A stretch of DNA of 64,000 nucleotides from positions 130,813 to 194,812 of the forward strand of contig JAHJQN010000004.1 in assembly GCA_018819225.1 (NCBI GenBank), read 5' to 3'. Position numbers and translations under genes: made by a program. A model generated the notes under the pieces. That model was not told the DNA's origin. It worked only from the letters and a program-made list of their open reading frames with translations, and did not search any database. Of the stretch, positions 9,603 through 18,436 are shown one piece after another; position 1 is the stretch's first letter, and each line of letters opens with the position of its first letter. This DNA comes from Microcaldota archaeon (GTDB lineage Archaea > Micrarchaeota > Micrarchaeia > Norongarragalinales > SBBD01).

Positions 9603-9965
9603 ATGAAAACCAAAAATATTATTTTATTCGGGGTCCTAGGCGTGGTGGGATTGATTCTCATTCTCGGCGTCATGGCATCATCACCCGGAAACGAACCGTA
9701 TTTGGATGATTCGTCGCCCGTCATGTATTTCCATAGCGATTCCTGTCACTTTTGCGCGCAACAGAAACCGATTCTACGCGAGCTGGCCTCTGAAGGATAT
9801 CGCGTCAAGCTCATGGACGTGGGCAGAAACCCCGCGTTATGGCAAGAATACGGTATCACGGGAACCCCCGCGTTTATTGCAGAGAACGGGGAACGCTTGT
9901 CGGGCCTGACTCAGAAGCAGGCGCTTCGAACGTTTCTGGCCAGTAACGGAGCCAAGATCGCGTAA
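9603..9965 (+). CDS. Membrane-anchored thioredoxin/glutaredoxin-like protein
   Basis: 120 aa. One N-terminal membrane helix (about 6-26) is followed by a short thioredoxin-fold domain with the CxxC active site DSCHFCAQ and the cis-Pro turn GITGTPAF. The final helix (TQKQALRTFL) is typical of glutaredoxin/thioredoxin-like small proteins. A good Shine-Dalgarno (GGGGAG, about 9592-9597) precedes ATG 9603. With the preceding three-repeat protein it forms an exported disulfide-exchange pair; the substrates are unknown. Confidence 0.85.
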   Translation: MKTKNIILFGVLGVVGLILILGVMASSPGNEPYLDDSSPVMYFHSDSCHFCAQQKPILRELASEGYRVKLMDVGRNPALWQEYGITGTPAFIAENGERLSGLTQKQALRTFLASNGAKIA

Positions 9966-9974
9966 CCCCGCGTA

Positions 9975-10703
9975 CTACGCAAGCATTAGAACGAGCGATA
10001 CTAAAATCGGTTGGTGAATGAGATAACCCACGAGCGTACGCCGGCCGAACCATGCCAGTGATCGGGCGAGTACGTGGTTTCGAAGACTTCTTTGAGCTTT
10101 GGGCAGTTTGGAAAGTAGTATCGGAGCCGTGCTTATGCCCAGCAAGAAGGGAAGCGACCACGGAATCAGCGGAACGTAATCAAAAGACTGAAAGCCCGCT
10201 GGAGGAAATCCAAACCATATTAGCCACGGGGACGCGTACGAAAGAGAGGGTAAGAGAGCAATAATCACGAGGACGATTAGGGCGGCGGCTCCTGCGCGTT
10301 TTGGATGTCGCGTTAATGGCCAGAATAATATAATGCATAGGGCTATGGCGTGGAGAATACCGAACCAGATCGTATTTTCAGGAAATAAATTCATGGTCAC
10401 TACCGTAATAAGTATGCCCGCACCAAGAATCTGGAAACCTCTTTTCATATGGTGTCCAAAGCGATGGCGCAATGAAAGTCTGGAATCGCTTAATACGAGA
10501 GAAATACCTGCAATGAATAGAAACGATCCCGCAATGCTGCGGGCCATCCAATACCAGAATCCGGTGTAGAGTTCAACGGGATACTCCTTAAAGAACACCA
10601 AATCGAATAATAGGTGATAGAGGACCATGCCTAAGAATATGATTCCTCGAATGGCATCCAATGCGATCCAGCGTTCTTTGGCCCTAAATTGTCCGTATGC
10701 CAT
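9975..10703 (-). CDS. DUF1624 / heparan-glucosaminide acetyltransferase-like membrane protein
   Basis: About 242 aa with seven or so membrane helices. The opening RWIALDAIRGIIFLGMVLYH matches the signature of DUF1624/HGSNAT-type membrane acyltransferases (R-x2-xLDxxRG, then a conserved His). The C-terminus has GRRTLVGYLIHQPIL, the usual last helix with an H-Q-P motif. It may acylate a surface sugar; the donor and acceptor are unknown. I prefer ATG 10703: a TATA box centred near 10732 would start transcription almost exactly there (leaderless). A TTG 21 nt upstream is the alternative. Confidence 0.78.
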   Translation of the reverse strand: MAYGQFRAKERWIALDAIRGIIFLGMVLYHLLFDLVFFKEYPVELYTGFWYWMARSIAGSFLFIAGISLVLSDSRLSLRHRFGHHMKRGFQILGAGILITVVTMNLFPENTIWFGILHAIALCIILFWPLTRHPKRAGAAALIVLVIIALLPSLSYASPWLIWFGFPPAGFQSFDYVPLIPWSLPFLLGISTAPILLSKLPKAQRSLRNHVLARSLAWFGRRTLVGYLIHQPILVSLVLMLA

Positions 10704-10727
10704 GCAGAGTTTAAAAAGATCCAACAG

Positions 10728-10737
10728 TTTATATAGG
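10728..10737. promoter_or_regulatory. Bidirectional TATA box
   Basis: TTTATATAGG reads as a strong archaeal TATA element on the plus strand and, being near-palindromic, also on the minus strand. It lies about 29 bp before ATG 10703 (minus) and 57 bp before ATG 10794 (plus). It could therefore serve both divergent genes. Confidence 0.6.
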
Positions 10738-10793
10738 AGAATGACCTAATTAGATAGTACTGATCAGTGGTAATATTCAATGAGGAGGCTAAC

Positions 10794-12122
10794 ATGAACC
10801 CCTTGAAGATCGCTGCCAAATGGACCATTATTGCACTAATAGTACTGCCGTTAATGGTTCAAGCGAACGACGTAACGCGTTATTCCGATCCCATTAACGG
10901 AGAAGTCATCGTACTGATAAAAGAGAGTTCACTTGGCGACTTTGAGCTTCAAAATCAACTAAACGCCCAAATCCCATCTGCGCAATTAACTTACAAACCA
11001 CTTCACAAAACAGAATTATCGACACGTGACGACAATTACGGGCCTCGGTTCATTAAAGTATATTTTGACCAGTCCATTTCTCCAATAAGCATCTCGGACT
11101 CATTGTCACAGCTATCATTCGTTGAGTTTGCAGAACCCGTATTTTACGGCATAGGGACCTGGATTCCCGATGACGAATATTTTGACGAACAATGGGGGCT
11201 CGAACAAATCGAGGCTCCGCGTGCATACGGCTACGAAAAAGGGAATGCCGACGTGGTTATTGCCATAATCGATACAGGCGTGGATTTGGACCATGAAGAC
11301 TTGCAAGAGAAGCTATTACCGGGGTATGACGCCGTTGATTTGGATCATGTTCCTGAAGATGATCACAGCCACGGAACGCGCATGGCCGGCATTGCTGCAG
11401 CAGTCACGGACAACGGCATGGGAATAGCAGGAACGTGTCCAAATTGTGCCATTCTGCCGGTACGCGCAGGGTATAACAATAACGGTTATGCCTCGTTCCC
11501 CAATGACGCGGTATTCCTCGGAATCGAATACGCTATTAACAATCCAAGAAATATCGAAGGAATCCCCGAAAATCTGAATCCGGCCGATATTCTATCCATG
11601 AGCTTTACGTTCTCTTACGCCAGCGAAAGCATGAACACGAGCATTGCAGATGCGGCATCAGCAGGAGTGCTCATGGTGGCTGCAGCCGGCAACAACGGAA
11701 ACGACGAACAACGCTATCCCGCAGCCTATAACGAAGTTATAGCTGTGGCGGCAACAGACGAAAACGATGCCCGGCTCTCATGGTCGAATTACGGAGACTG
11801 GGTGAACGTGGCCGCACCCGGAAGACTCATCAAAACCACGTCCATAGGCAATAGTTATGCATTAAGTAGCGGAACCTCCGCATCCACTCCATTTGTTGCA
11901 GGACTAGCCGGACTCATGCTCGCCCGGTCAAAAGGAACGTCATTTTCAGCGGAGGATTTAATGTCCACATTGATTCAAACATCGGATCCCGTCAGTAATT
12001 TCCCGGCAATAGAAGGAGGAAGAATTAACGCGTATAACGCCATTATCCATACCCCGAAAAAGCAGTCCAAGAAAGGATATTTGCCGTACGAACAATACGG
12101 AGAATGGGAGGGATCCGATTAA
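10794..12122 (+). CDS. Exported subtilisin-like serine protease (S8)
   Basis: 442 aa. A signal peptide (about 1-25, ending MVQANDV) is followed by an inhibitor-like propeptide (about 26-115). The catalytic domain has the full triad: Asp in IAIIDTGVD, His in SHGTRMAGI and Ser in SSGTSASTPF, with oxyanion Asn in AAAGNNGND. Length and order are normal for a secreted subtilase. Two Cys in TCPNCAI could form a disulfide or bind metal. GAGGAGG at 10782-10788 fixes the ATG 10794 start. It probably matures or degrades surface proteins. Confidence 0.95.
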   Translation: MNPLKIAAKWTIIALIVLPLMVQANDVTRYSDPINGEVIVLIKESSLGDFELQNQLNAQIPSAQLTYKPLHKTELSTRDDNYGPRFIKVYFDQSISPISISDSLSQLSFVEFAEPVFYGIGTWIPDDEYFDEQWGLEQIEAPRAYGYEKGNADVVIAIIDTGVDLDHEDLQEKLLPGYDAVDLDHVPEDDHSHGTRMAGIAAAVTDNGMGIAGTCPNCAILPVRAGYNNNGYASFPNDAVFLGIEYAINNPRNIEGIPENLNPADILSMSFTFSYASESMNTSIADAASAGVLMVAAAGNNGNDEQRYPAAYNEVIAVAATDENDARLSWSNYGDWVNVAAPGRLIKTTSIGNSYALSSGTSASTPFVAGLAGLMLARSKGTSFSAEDLMSTLIQTSDPVSNFPAIEGGRINAYNAIIHTPKKQSKKGYLPYEQYGEWEGSD

Positions 12123-12161
12123 CAAGAGAAGCTTTTTATTCTCGGGTGCAACAAGCGTATC

Positions 12162-12521
12162 ATGCTACGACAACGACCGCATTCGGTAACCAAGGAAGGC
12201 CTCAAATACGAGTTTGAATACGAAAAAACGCAGATGCAAAGTATATCGCAACTGATCGCCGCAGCCATACTATCTCTCGCGTTGTTTGCGACGATCTTTA
12301 TCGGAGTCGTCACGATGAATTGTCAAACCACGCGGGATTGCGGGTATGACTTTACTGTTTTCTATGTGCTGACGATCATGCTCATGATCTCTGCAACGGT
12401 TTCCATCATGTTCCAGGCGCGCCGACTCTGGCGTCTCACGCAAGCCATCGAAGCCTTTGAGCACCCGAAGAAACACCGCAAGAAAATGTCGCAGAACATT
12501 TCAACGGTTACACTCAAATAG
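12162..12521 (+). CDS. Two-helix membrane protein
   Basis: 119 aa with two hydrophobic helices (about 30-52 and 64-86), separated by a short loop with two Cys (NCQTTRDCG) that could form an exported disulfide. N- and C-termini are basic and probably cytoplasmic. It is not recognised as a known family. It is followed after 5 nt by another membrane gene, so the two are probably one operon. Confidence 0.7.
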   Translation: MLRQRPHSVTKEGLKYEFEYEKTQMQSISQLIAAAILSLALFATIFIGVVTMNCQTTRDCGYDFTVFYVLTIMLMISATVSIMFQARRLWRLTQAIEAFEHPKKHRKKMSQNISTVTLK

Positions 12522-12526
12522 GACGC

Positions 12527-13114
12527 GTGAAACGCATGTCGGCCAAACCTAAAGAAAAGAATGCAGTACGTACATCCATCCGAAAACCCACGTGGGCGGA
12601 AACGCGTCAAAAGCTTTTAGCCGCATTCTTTGCTTTTCTAGCCATCGCATTTACCTTGTTTTATGGAAATAATGCTGTTGAAATCATACGGGAAGCGCAG
12701 GATGTGTTATTGGGAGTATACACCTATTGCGGATTGGAAATGACCCCATCGTGCATCACCTTCCTGCCCGAACGATGGATTCAAGGAATCGCGAGCGGAT
12801 TAGCTGCCCTCGGACTTCTATTCGCGTTCGCGCAAGCCGCCGGATCCGCATGGAGTCGACGCGCCAAACGATACGCGCTTGAATTCGATCGCAAAGCCGT
12901 ATATGCGCTCTCGATGGCGATGCTCGGATTGGCGATTTCGGGAATAATGGAAGCGTACAAATGGTTCCGTTTGTTTTGGTTTCACGAAAACGCGTTATTC
13001 CATATCGGGTTAACGGCAATCGAACTCATCCTTCTCCGAAAACTATGGAACGAAGTCAATAAAATGTCGGACGGCGAAGCCCTTTCCCTGGAATGGCACC
13101 GCCACACCCAATAA
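12527..13114 (+). CDS. Four-helix membrane protein of unknown function
   Basis: 195 aa from GTG 12527, or 192 aa from ATG 12536. Hydrophobic segments lie near 30-48, 82-105, 125-145 and 150-170, the last pair flanking MEAYKWFRLFWF. Two Cys in a loop (YCGLEMTPSC) parallel the loop cysteines of the previous protein. No enzymatic motif is visible. The close spacing suggests the two proteins work together at the membrane. Confidence 0.7.
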   Translation: MKRMSAKPKEKNAVRTSIRKPTWAETRQKLLAAFFAFLAIAFTLFYGNNAVEIIREAQDVLLGVYTYCGLEMTPSCITFLPERWIQGIASGLAALGLLFAFAQAAGSAWSRRAKRYALEFDRKAVYALSMAMLGLAISGIMEAYKWFRLFWFHENALFHIGLTAIELILLRKLWNEVNKMSDGEALSLEWHRHTQ

Positions 13115-13160
13115 ACCCATTTTTTAATTCACGGTATACGTTACTACATTGAGTTAAGAT

Positions 13161-14555
13161 ATGGTTCGAAAGGAGCGGCCAGTCGAATCGAAGTATACTC
13201 TTCCGAACGTCATGGAAGAAGAGTTAATGGAAGAACTGCGTTGGCATGGTATTGATTCGCATCCCGTGGTCAACGGAAGCATTAAGCTTGCCCGAGAGTT
13301 TCATCTCCCTATTATGCGCGAGGATGGACGAAGCCAATTGACCGCGCATATCTTTCACGCCGCCAAACTCTACTTGGAATCCCTTCGCGCAGAAAATCAG
13401 AGAGCGGATCCGCTAAACGTCGCAAAAATTTTATTACATGATTCAAAAGAGATTGAGATTCAGCAACGGGAAAAACGAGACACGTATATGCGAACTCAAT
13501 TGAGTAGATATGGAACTCGGTCTCAAGTCGATGAGATAATGAGTGGAGTGGATGAACACACCAAACCTCCCGAATACGAATTTAACGGAAAGAGTAAAGC
13601 CGAACGAAAACGAATGCGCGACAAGGCATTTGATGCTCAATTTTCATTGGCCTCGCCAGACGCGCAGAGACGCCGATTGGCCGACCGCTTATCCAATCTA
13701 ATGAGTCCGAATGTAAATGATGACCGAAGAAGATCGACCGCAAGATCATCGCATCGATACGTTGAAATCGCTCATTCGTTCCCATTTTTCAGAACCCGAT
13801 TTCCAACCGCACTCAAGATATTCACGAAACCGCCGCAAGCTGTTCGTTACGAAATACCGCCGTGGCGCCGGAAAAAAGGACCGGTTTACGTCGAGGAATT
13901 CAAACGCGGTTCGTTGAGATACTATAATGGAAGTACGAAGGAACACGACTCGTTACCCGTACGAATTATTCGTGGAAAATCCGATACGGCCATATTATTA
14001 CCTTTTGCATTAAGTGAAAATTCTTCAGCTTTTATTAGAGACAATTGGTTAACGGGAACCCGACAATATCCTCAAACTCGCGGGATGCGCGGAAATGTCA
14101 GCGTTAAGACCGCAGCCGAACATGGGCCAGAACGTGATTTACTGTATAAGCCCATTCCAAAGGAAGCCGGCATCTGGGACGAGGTGCGCACACTCCTTTA
14201 TTTACGAACCATGGGCTTGAGAACCGAAACGCCACTGGGGGTATACATCGATCGCAATAACAATGCCCGATATTTAATTACGCGCGCCTTACGGGGTAAA
14301 TATAAACTCGTTCCGGATTCTCAACTACGGGAATTTAGAGGAATGATTCGAAAAGCGGGATTCCATGCCGACCGAAAATCATTCAACCGACACAACGTGT
14401 TATGGAAAGAAGAGAGAGGGGGCGAATCCAAACCATTTCTTGTAGGGGCATGGAAACTAAGGCCTCGAACGGATGAATTGGCTCGATTGACTCGCGTCAA
14501 ACGAGCGAAAACAACGTGGACTCAACGTTTATTGGACAGAATACGGCGCGTCTAG
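13161..14555 (+). CDS. HD-domain (RelA/SpoT hydrolase-like) protein with a kinase-like C-terminal half
   Basis: 464 aa. The N-terminal half has HIFHAAKLYLESL, then NVAKILLHDSKE (the HD pair) and later LADRLSNLM, the DRxxNM-type motif of ppGpp hydrolases (SpoT/MESH1). It is thus a likely metal-dependent HD phosphohydrolase. The C-terminal half has LLYKPIPKEAGIWDEV, TETPLGVY, YLITRAL and FHADRKSFNRHNVLW followed by FLVGAWKL. That order resembles small eukaryotic-like or lipopolysaccharide-kinase folds (Lys, a hinge, H-x-D...N-x-L), although the match is degenerate. No synthetase domain is seen. The pairing is unusual, and the nucleotide substrate is unknown. Confidence 0.65.
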   Translation: MVRKERPVESKYTLPNVMEEELMEELRWHGIDSHPVVNGSIKLAREFHLPIMREDGRSQLTAHIFHAAKLYLESLRAENQRADPLNVAKILLHDSKEIEIQQREKRDTYMRTQLSRYGTRSQVDEIMSGVDEHTKPPEYEFNGKSKAERKRMRDKAFDAQFSLASPDAQRRRLADRLSNLMSPNVNDDRRRSTARSSHRYVEIAHSFPFFRTRFPTALKIFTKPPQAVRYEIPPWRRKKGPVYVEEFKRGSLRYYNGSTKEHDSLPVRIIRGKSDTAILLPFALSENSSAFIRDNWLTGTRQYPQTRGMRGNVSVKTAAEHGPERDLLYKPIPKEAGIWDEVRTLLYLRTMGLRTETPLGVYIDRNNNARYLITRALRGKYKLVPDSQLREFRGMIRKAGFHADRKSFNRHNVLWKEERGGESKPFLVGAWKLRPRTDELARLTRVKRAKTTWTQRLLDRIRRV

Positions 14556-14573
14556 TTACACCATAGCGCTATG

Positions 14574-14582
14574 TTTATATAC
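14574..14582 (+). promoter_or_regulatory. TATA box
   Basis: TTTATATAC lies in the 86-bp gap after the HD-domain gene, 60 bp before ATG 14642. It probably drives the 14642-17009 gene set. Confidence 0.5.
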
Positions 14583-14641
14583 GACGGTGCAGTCGAAGCG
14601 TTATATCACATTGATATTTCTGCGGATCAGGTTAGAACGGC

Positions 14642-15052
14642 ATGAGCGCATGGAACTACGTCAAACCTACGATGTTTCGCTTGCTATTGGTACTGGCCTT
14701 ATTCATTATGGCCAACATCCCGTATATAGGAACCATTGTCAACGGAGAAAGCAAATGCTTGGAAGTACAATGCGATCCCTTGGATGCGCACTGCCGTTCC
14801 GACCGCCAATGTTTAACGTATTATGAAGCCCGACCGTCCGGGGTATTCTGGTGGCCTTATCCTGAATTCACGCTCACGTATTCTGAAGTGCAAGTCAGCG
14901 CGGACACCATACCCATTATTGCAATGACTCGAAATCAATCCGAGCTATTAAACGAACCAGCCCTCGCAACCACGTTCGCTTACTGGTATTTGATCGCCCT
15001 GATCATTACGATTCCCGGCGCAAACGACGCCAGAAAACGGAATCAAGTTTAA
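14642..15052 (+). CDS. Membrane protein with an exported Cys-containing loop
   Basis: 136 aa. One N-terminal helix (about 10-30) and one C-terminal helix (about 110-127) flank a roughly 75-residue exported loop with four Cys (KCLEVQCDPLDAHC..QC), which probably form two disulfides. It ends in a basic cytoplasmic tail. Not recognised. It lies 14 nt before a winged-helix gene. Confidence 0.68.
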   Translation: MSAWNYVKPTMFRLLLVLALFIMANIPYIGTIVNGESKCLEVQCDPLDAHCRSDRQCLTYYEARPSGVFWWPYPEFTLTYSEVQVSADTIPIIAMTRNQSELLNEPALATTFAYWYLIALIITIPGANDARKRNQV

Positions 15053-15066
15053 AGCAGGTGTAGAAC

Positions 15067-15564
15067 ATGGAAGAACCATCGGCATTGACGACGAAACGCT
15101 TGGAACCCGCATCGCGCGGTATTCCCAGCAAAGAATCACTCTGGTTCGCGTACAGTAAGCTGCCCATGAGCACGGAAGCCCGTTGGGAACCGGACGATAT
15201 CTTGAAACTCGTGTTTCCCCCTCAATACAAGCGTTCCCAATACGATATCGCACTCAAACTCCTAAAGCATTTAAGCGAACGAGAACAATTAACGGGCGAC
15301 GAGCTCGCGGCCTGGCAAGCCCAACAACACATACCGAACTCGACGCTTCGAAATCTCGTGATCCCGCGCTTGATTGCCGTGGGACTGATTGCCCGAGAAC
15401 GCCGAAATCCCACGGGCCAAACCGAAAAAGACAAGCGCCATCACATGGTATTAAAAACCAGCAAACGTTTCGGCGAAGCCTTTAAACACATCGGAGAACA
15501 ATGGAACGCCATGGTGGAAACCTGGCGCGTTAAACGCAAGCAATCCATAGAACCCATGCAGTGA
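15067..15564 (+). CDS. Winged-helix DNA-binding protein
   Basis: 165 aa. The centre (about 55-130) reads as a winged helix: helix (SQYDIALKLLKHLSE), LTGDELAAW, recognition-like helix (NSTLRNLVIPRLIAVGLI), then a basic wing (RERRNPTGQTEKDKRHH). The N-terminus has a short hydrophilic arm. A transcription regulator is likely; its targets may be the flanking membrane and surface genes. No ligand domain is visible. Confidence 0.72.
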   Translation: MEEPSALTTKRLEPASRGIPSKESLWFAYSKLPMSTEARWEPDDILKLVFPPQYKRSQYDIALKLLKHLSEREQLTGDELAAWQAQQHIPNSTLRNLVIPRLIAVGLIARERRNPTGQTEKDKRHHMVLKTSKRFGEAFKHIGEQWNAMVETWRVKRKQSIEPMQ

Positions 15565-15572
15565 ATTGAAGC

Positions 15573-17009
15573 ATGCGTCGCGTCATCTGGATAATGTTGT
15601 TCGTCAGCTTGGCACTTGCGGCTCGGCACGACGGCTTCGGGCATTACCGCGTCCTCATTCAAGGAGACGTTATTTTCAATGAATACGACGAACAACTACG
15701 CGTTCAAAACATCAATATGACGAACGATTCCGCGATTCTTCAAATGATTGATGCATCGGGAGCCGCGAATTACATGACGGTGATCGGGGGACAACAATAC
15801 ACGTATGGCGAAGAATGCATTCTCATCGATCTCATCTACTCAACGTCAGGAAATAATTACATCGAACTCACGTGGAGTCCGAATCCCTGCATTCTAGAAT
15901 TTACCCCCACTCTTTATGACTTGTTTGTAGCCCATGCCGGAAAAAATTCAGCGGTGATCTCGTGGCTTACCAACCTGGAATCCAATGCGTCCGTCATCTA
16001 CTGGTCCGAAAACGCGTCCGAAAAGGAGTCCGTTTCCCCGTCATTCGTTACCGAGCATTCCATAACGCTTCGGTACTTACGCCCCAGCACCACCTATTAC
16101 TTCAAAGTGAAGAACTGCAATGAAGGTAATAACAGCAATTGCACGTTATCCGTTCCCAAGCGATTCATTACGCTTCCGGGAGATGAACTAGATCCCGAAG
16201 GTCTTCAAATCGTTGAATATCCGTTGCATATGGGCCGCACGCTCGCACTGCAAGGCTTTATTGTGGAACTCATCGAAGTCAAAGGAGACACCGCAACCAT
16301 TTCATTAAAACATGATGGGGAAGAGTTATGTTCTCAACAAGCCGAGGCGTGTCGAATGGTTCGACTTGTGGAAAACGTTCCTTTCGGCGAATTAACGGGC
16401 ATGCACGCCAAGTTAATGGATATCGGAAAGGATACCGCCATCATGGAACTCGCCGTCTCCAGTGAAACCACGTTTCCCCCATCCATCATCGTACGCCCCA
16501 TTCAAACCAATCCCGAACGCAATCGACGAACTCGAATTGACGTGTTCGCGTACGACGTGAATCCGGAAGGACGCCTATTGCAAGCGAATCTCTCATACGA
16601 GGAAAATGGCTCTATAATAACTCGGGAACTGGTTCCGGGCCAAAACGCCGTATCCCTAACATTTCAAGAAGAAAAAACGTATACGTTGAATGTTGACGCT
16701 GTCAATGACATAGGAAAAAAGATTAGCATCTCGAAAAAAATCACGGTCGTCAAACCCATCCACATTCCTTCGGTCCCGTCCGCCAGTACTCATGTGAACA
16801 AAGCGTCCGCCAGCCCAACGCCCATTCAATCCAATTTGGAACAAATACGCCAAGAAATCGCGGAAAAGGAAGCCCGGAAAGGATTCGACTTTTGGAGCTT
16901 GTTCTGGCCGTTTGCAGCCGTTGGATCCGGAATCGCGATCGCGTGGTTCGCTTACTTCTTTCTGCAAAAGCGGAAAAGTAAAGCGAATAAAACGCCGCCC
17001 AAGAAATAA
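15573..17009 (+). CDS. Surface protein with fibronectin type III domain and C-terminal anchor
   Basis: 478 aa. The signal peptide (1-16, ALAARH) leads to a beta-rich N-terminal domain. A fibronectin-III module follows (about 110-205, with LYDLFVAH..SAVISWLT and PSTTYYFKV), then two more beta domains resembling Ig/Big folds (about 210-400). A Pro/Ser linker and a C-terminal membrane helix (about 445-465) end in a Lys/Arg tail. The architecture is that of an archaeal envelope adhesin or S-layer accessory protein. Many NxS/T sites suggest glycosylation. Confidence 0.8.
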   Translation: MRRVIWIMLFVSLALAARHDGFGHYRVLIQGDVIFNEYDEQLRVQNINMTNDSAILQMIDASGAANYMTVIGGQQYTYGEECILIDLIYSTSGNNYIELTWSPNPCILEFTPTLYDLFVAHAGKNSAVISWLTNLESNASVIYWSENASEKESVSPSFVTEHSITLRYLRPSTTYYFKVKNCNEGNNSNCTLSVPKRFITLPGDELDPEGLQIVEYPLHMGRTLALQGFIVELIEVKGDTATISLKHDGEELCSQQAEACRMVRLVENVPFGELTGMHAKLMDIGKDTAIMELAVSSETTFPPSIIVRPIQTNPERNRRTRIDVFAYDVNPEGRLLQANLSYEENGSIITRELVPGQNAVSLTFQEEKTYTLNVDAVNDIGKKISISKKITVVKPIHIPSVPSASTHVNKASASPTPIQSNLEQIRQEIAEKEARKGFDFWSLFWPFAAVGSGIAIAWFAYFFLQKRKSKANKTPPKK

Positions 17010-17873
17010 TTATTCAACCAGCGACACAAACGTTTGCTCGAGAACGGGATTCATCTCCGTACAGTATCCGTGATTCGGGCAAGGCGCTTCCTTGAACTCT
17101 TTCGGGGATTGGGCTCTCCAATAAACGTTTTTTGCGATCGATATGGGAATGCCGGGATCGTTCGGCGAATGAATTTGAACGAATGGTCGCGGCGCAAGCA
17201 TAGACACATAGTTTTCAGGATCTATCGAGTGAACGAACCGCGTTTCCTGAACAGAAGGCCGTTTCTCCAAGCCGTAGCCCGAAGTGCTAATTCCCACCAC
17301 TGCACGGACATCCGGAGCATTTACCGCAGCAATAATAATGCTCCGGGCCCCCATGCTTTCCCCGGCAAAAATAATGCGACGGTCATCCACGTCGGAGCGT
17401 TGACGCAAATAGTCATACGCGCGAAGAATGTCGTAAACGTTTCGATGCACCGACGGCTCCTTTCCTTCGATAAACAAGGCATAATCCTCGGAGAGCGAAC
17501 GTCCCAAAGCGCTGGTTTCTCCCACGCCGCGCGAATCCATGGCCATGACAATAAAATCGTGCGGAACCAGCAAATCGGCATAGGCTTTTCCCGCTTCCTT
17601 CCCCACTCCGGCGCCCGGAACGAATAAAATCGCGGGATACCTTCCATCGGAATTCGGTGTCCAGACCAGCGCCGAAACATTTCCATCGTTCAGTTGTAAG
17701 GTGACTTTATGCTCGACTCGATCAAGGGTATTCGCAAGCATTACCTCGGAATAAACAAGGGACTGGCGTTGAGTCGGGTAATGCAATTGACCGGATTCAC
17801 TCACGGAATATGAATCCGGCGTCAAACATCCCAGAAGAAAAAGCACGGCCAGTACGACGAATAACGGGTTCAT
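17010..17873 (-). CDS. Alpha/beta-hydrolase lipoprotein (dienelactone-hydrolase-like)
   Basis: About 287 aa from ATG 17873. The N-terminus MNPLFVVLAVLFLLGC is a lipoprotein-type signal with the lipobox Cys. The hydrolase core shows ILFVPGAGVGKE, GVGETS, the nucleophile elbow FAGESMGARS (Ser) and a late His in PNHGYC. It is probably an anchored esterase or peptidase. The ATG overlaps the ferredoxin TGA (ATGA), so the pair is co-translated. A longer start at 17927 would overlap the ferredoxin more and bury the signal peptide. Confidence 0.83.
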   Translation of the reverse strand: MNPLFVVLAVLFLLGCLTPDSYSVSESGQLHYPTQRQSLVYSEVMLANTLDRVEHKVTLQLNDGNVSALVWTPNSDGRYPAILFVPGAGVGKEAGKAYADLLVPHDFIVMAMDSRGVGETSALGRSLSEDYALFIEGKEPSVHRNVYDILRAYDYLRQRSDVDDRRIIFAGESMGARSIIIAAVNAPDVRAVVGISTSGYGLEKRPSVQETRFVHSIDPENYVSMLAPRPFVQIHSPNDPGIPISIAKNVYWRAQSPKEFKEAPCPNHGYCTEMNPVLEQTFVSLVE

Positions 17874-18130
17874 ACGAGATAGTCGCCGGTTTCCAAATCC
17901 TTGACGCGAATGATGCGCACGGGACAACTGCGAGCGGCATTCAGCAAATCCTCCATATCCTCATCCTCCATCTCTTTCACGTACAAACCATCGGATGCCT
18001 GCTTCTGGCCATTCAGTAAATCGGCTTTAACATCATCGGACATGATCCAGTTCTTTGGATCCGTTTGAACGCATATCGTGGCCCCGATGCAAGCGCTCCG
18101 ATCATACTCTATGCGGTATCGTTTGACCAT
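17870..18130 (-). CDS. Single-cluster ferredoxin
   Basis: 86 aa from ATG 18130 (MVKRYRIEYD). Two Cys in DRSACIGATICVQTDP and one in ARSCPVRII coordinate an Fe-S cluster. The usual second Cys/Asp of C-x2-(C/D)-x2-C is Ala, so a [3Fe-4S] cluster is likely. The fold spacing and the acidic insert (EMEDEDMEDLL) match archaeal and Thermotoga-like small ferredoxins. It is an electron carrier. Its translational coupling to a lipoprotein hydrolase is not explained. Confidence 0.85.
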   Translation of the reverse strand: MVKRYRIEYDRSACIGATICVQTDPKNWIMSDDVKADLLNGQKQASDGLYVKEMEDEDMEDLLNAARSCPVRIIRVKDLETGDYLV

Positions 18131-18196
18131 AGTATTCGATAGAACTAGGAACAAAACAAATAAAAATCACCAATACAAATTCCATTAGGGGGTCAG

Positions 18197-18436
18197 ATGG
18201 CTAAAGCAGGCAAGCGCTTATATCGTTCAAGAGAACGCGTTATAGGAGGGGTGTGCGGAGGAATCGCCAAATACTTTGACGTGGACCCCCGTATCGTGCG
18301 AATCCTCTGGTTGTTATGGGTGTTTGCAGGGGGTCTCGGTTTAATTGCGTACCTCGTCGCATGGATTATTGTTCCGTTAGAGCCTGCGACCAGTGCTCCA
18401 AAGAACCCAAAAAAATCGGGGGGATCCCATGGCTGA
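18197..18436 (+). CDS. PspC-domain membrane protein 1
   Basis: 79 aa that is almost entirely the PspC domain: [26 protein letters not shown], followed by one long hydrophobic helix ending AWIIVPLEP. PspC proteins sense or counter membrane stress. A GGGGG Shine-Dalgarno-like run precedes ATG 18197. The stop overlaps the start of a second PspC gene by 8 nt. Confidence 0.9.
   Translation: MAKAGKRLYRSRERVIGGVCGGIAKYFDVDPRIVRILWLLWVFAGGLGLIAYLVAWIIVPLEPATSAPKNPKKSGGSHG

Noticed and set aside
12756..13019. Antisense frames inside membrane-protein genes
   Set aside because: Arg-rich antisense products are typical shadows of hydrophobic coding sequence.
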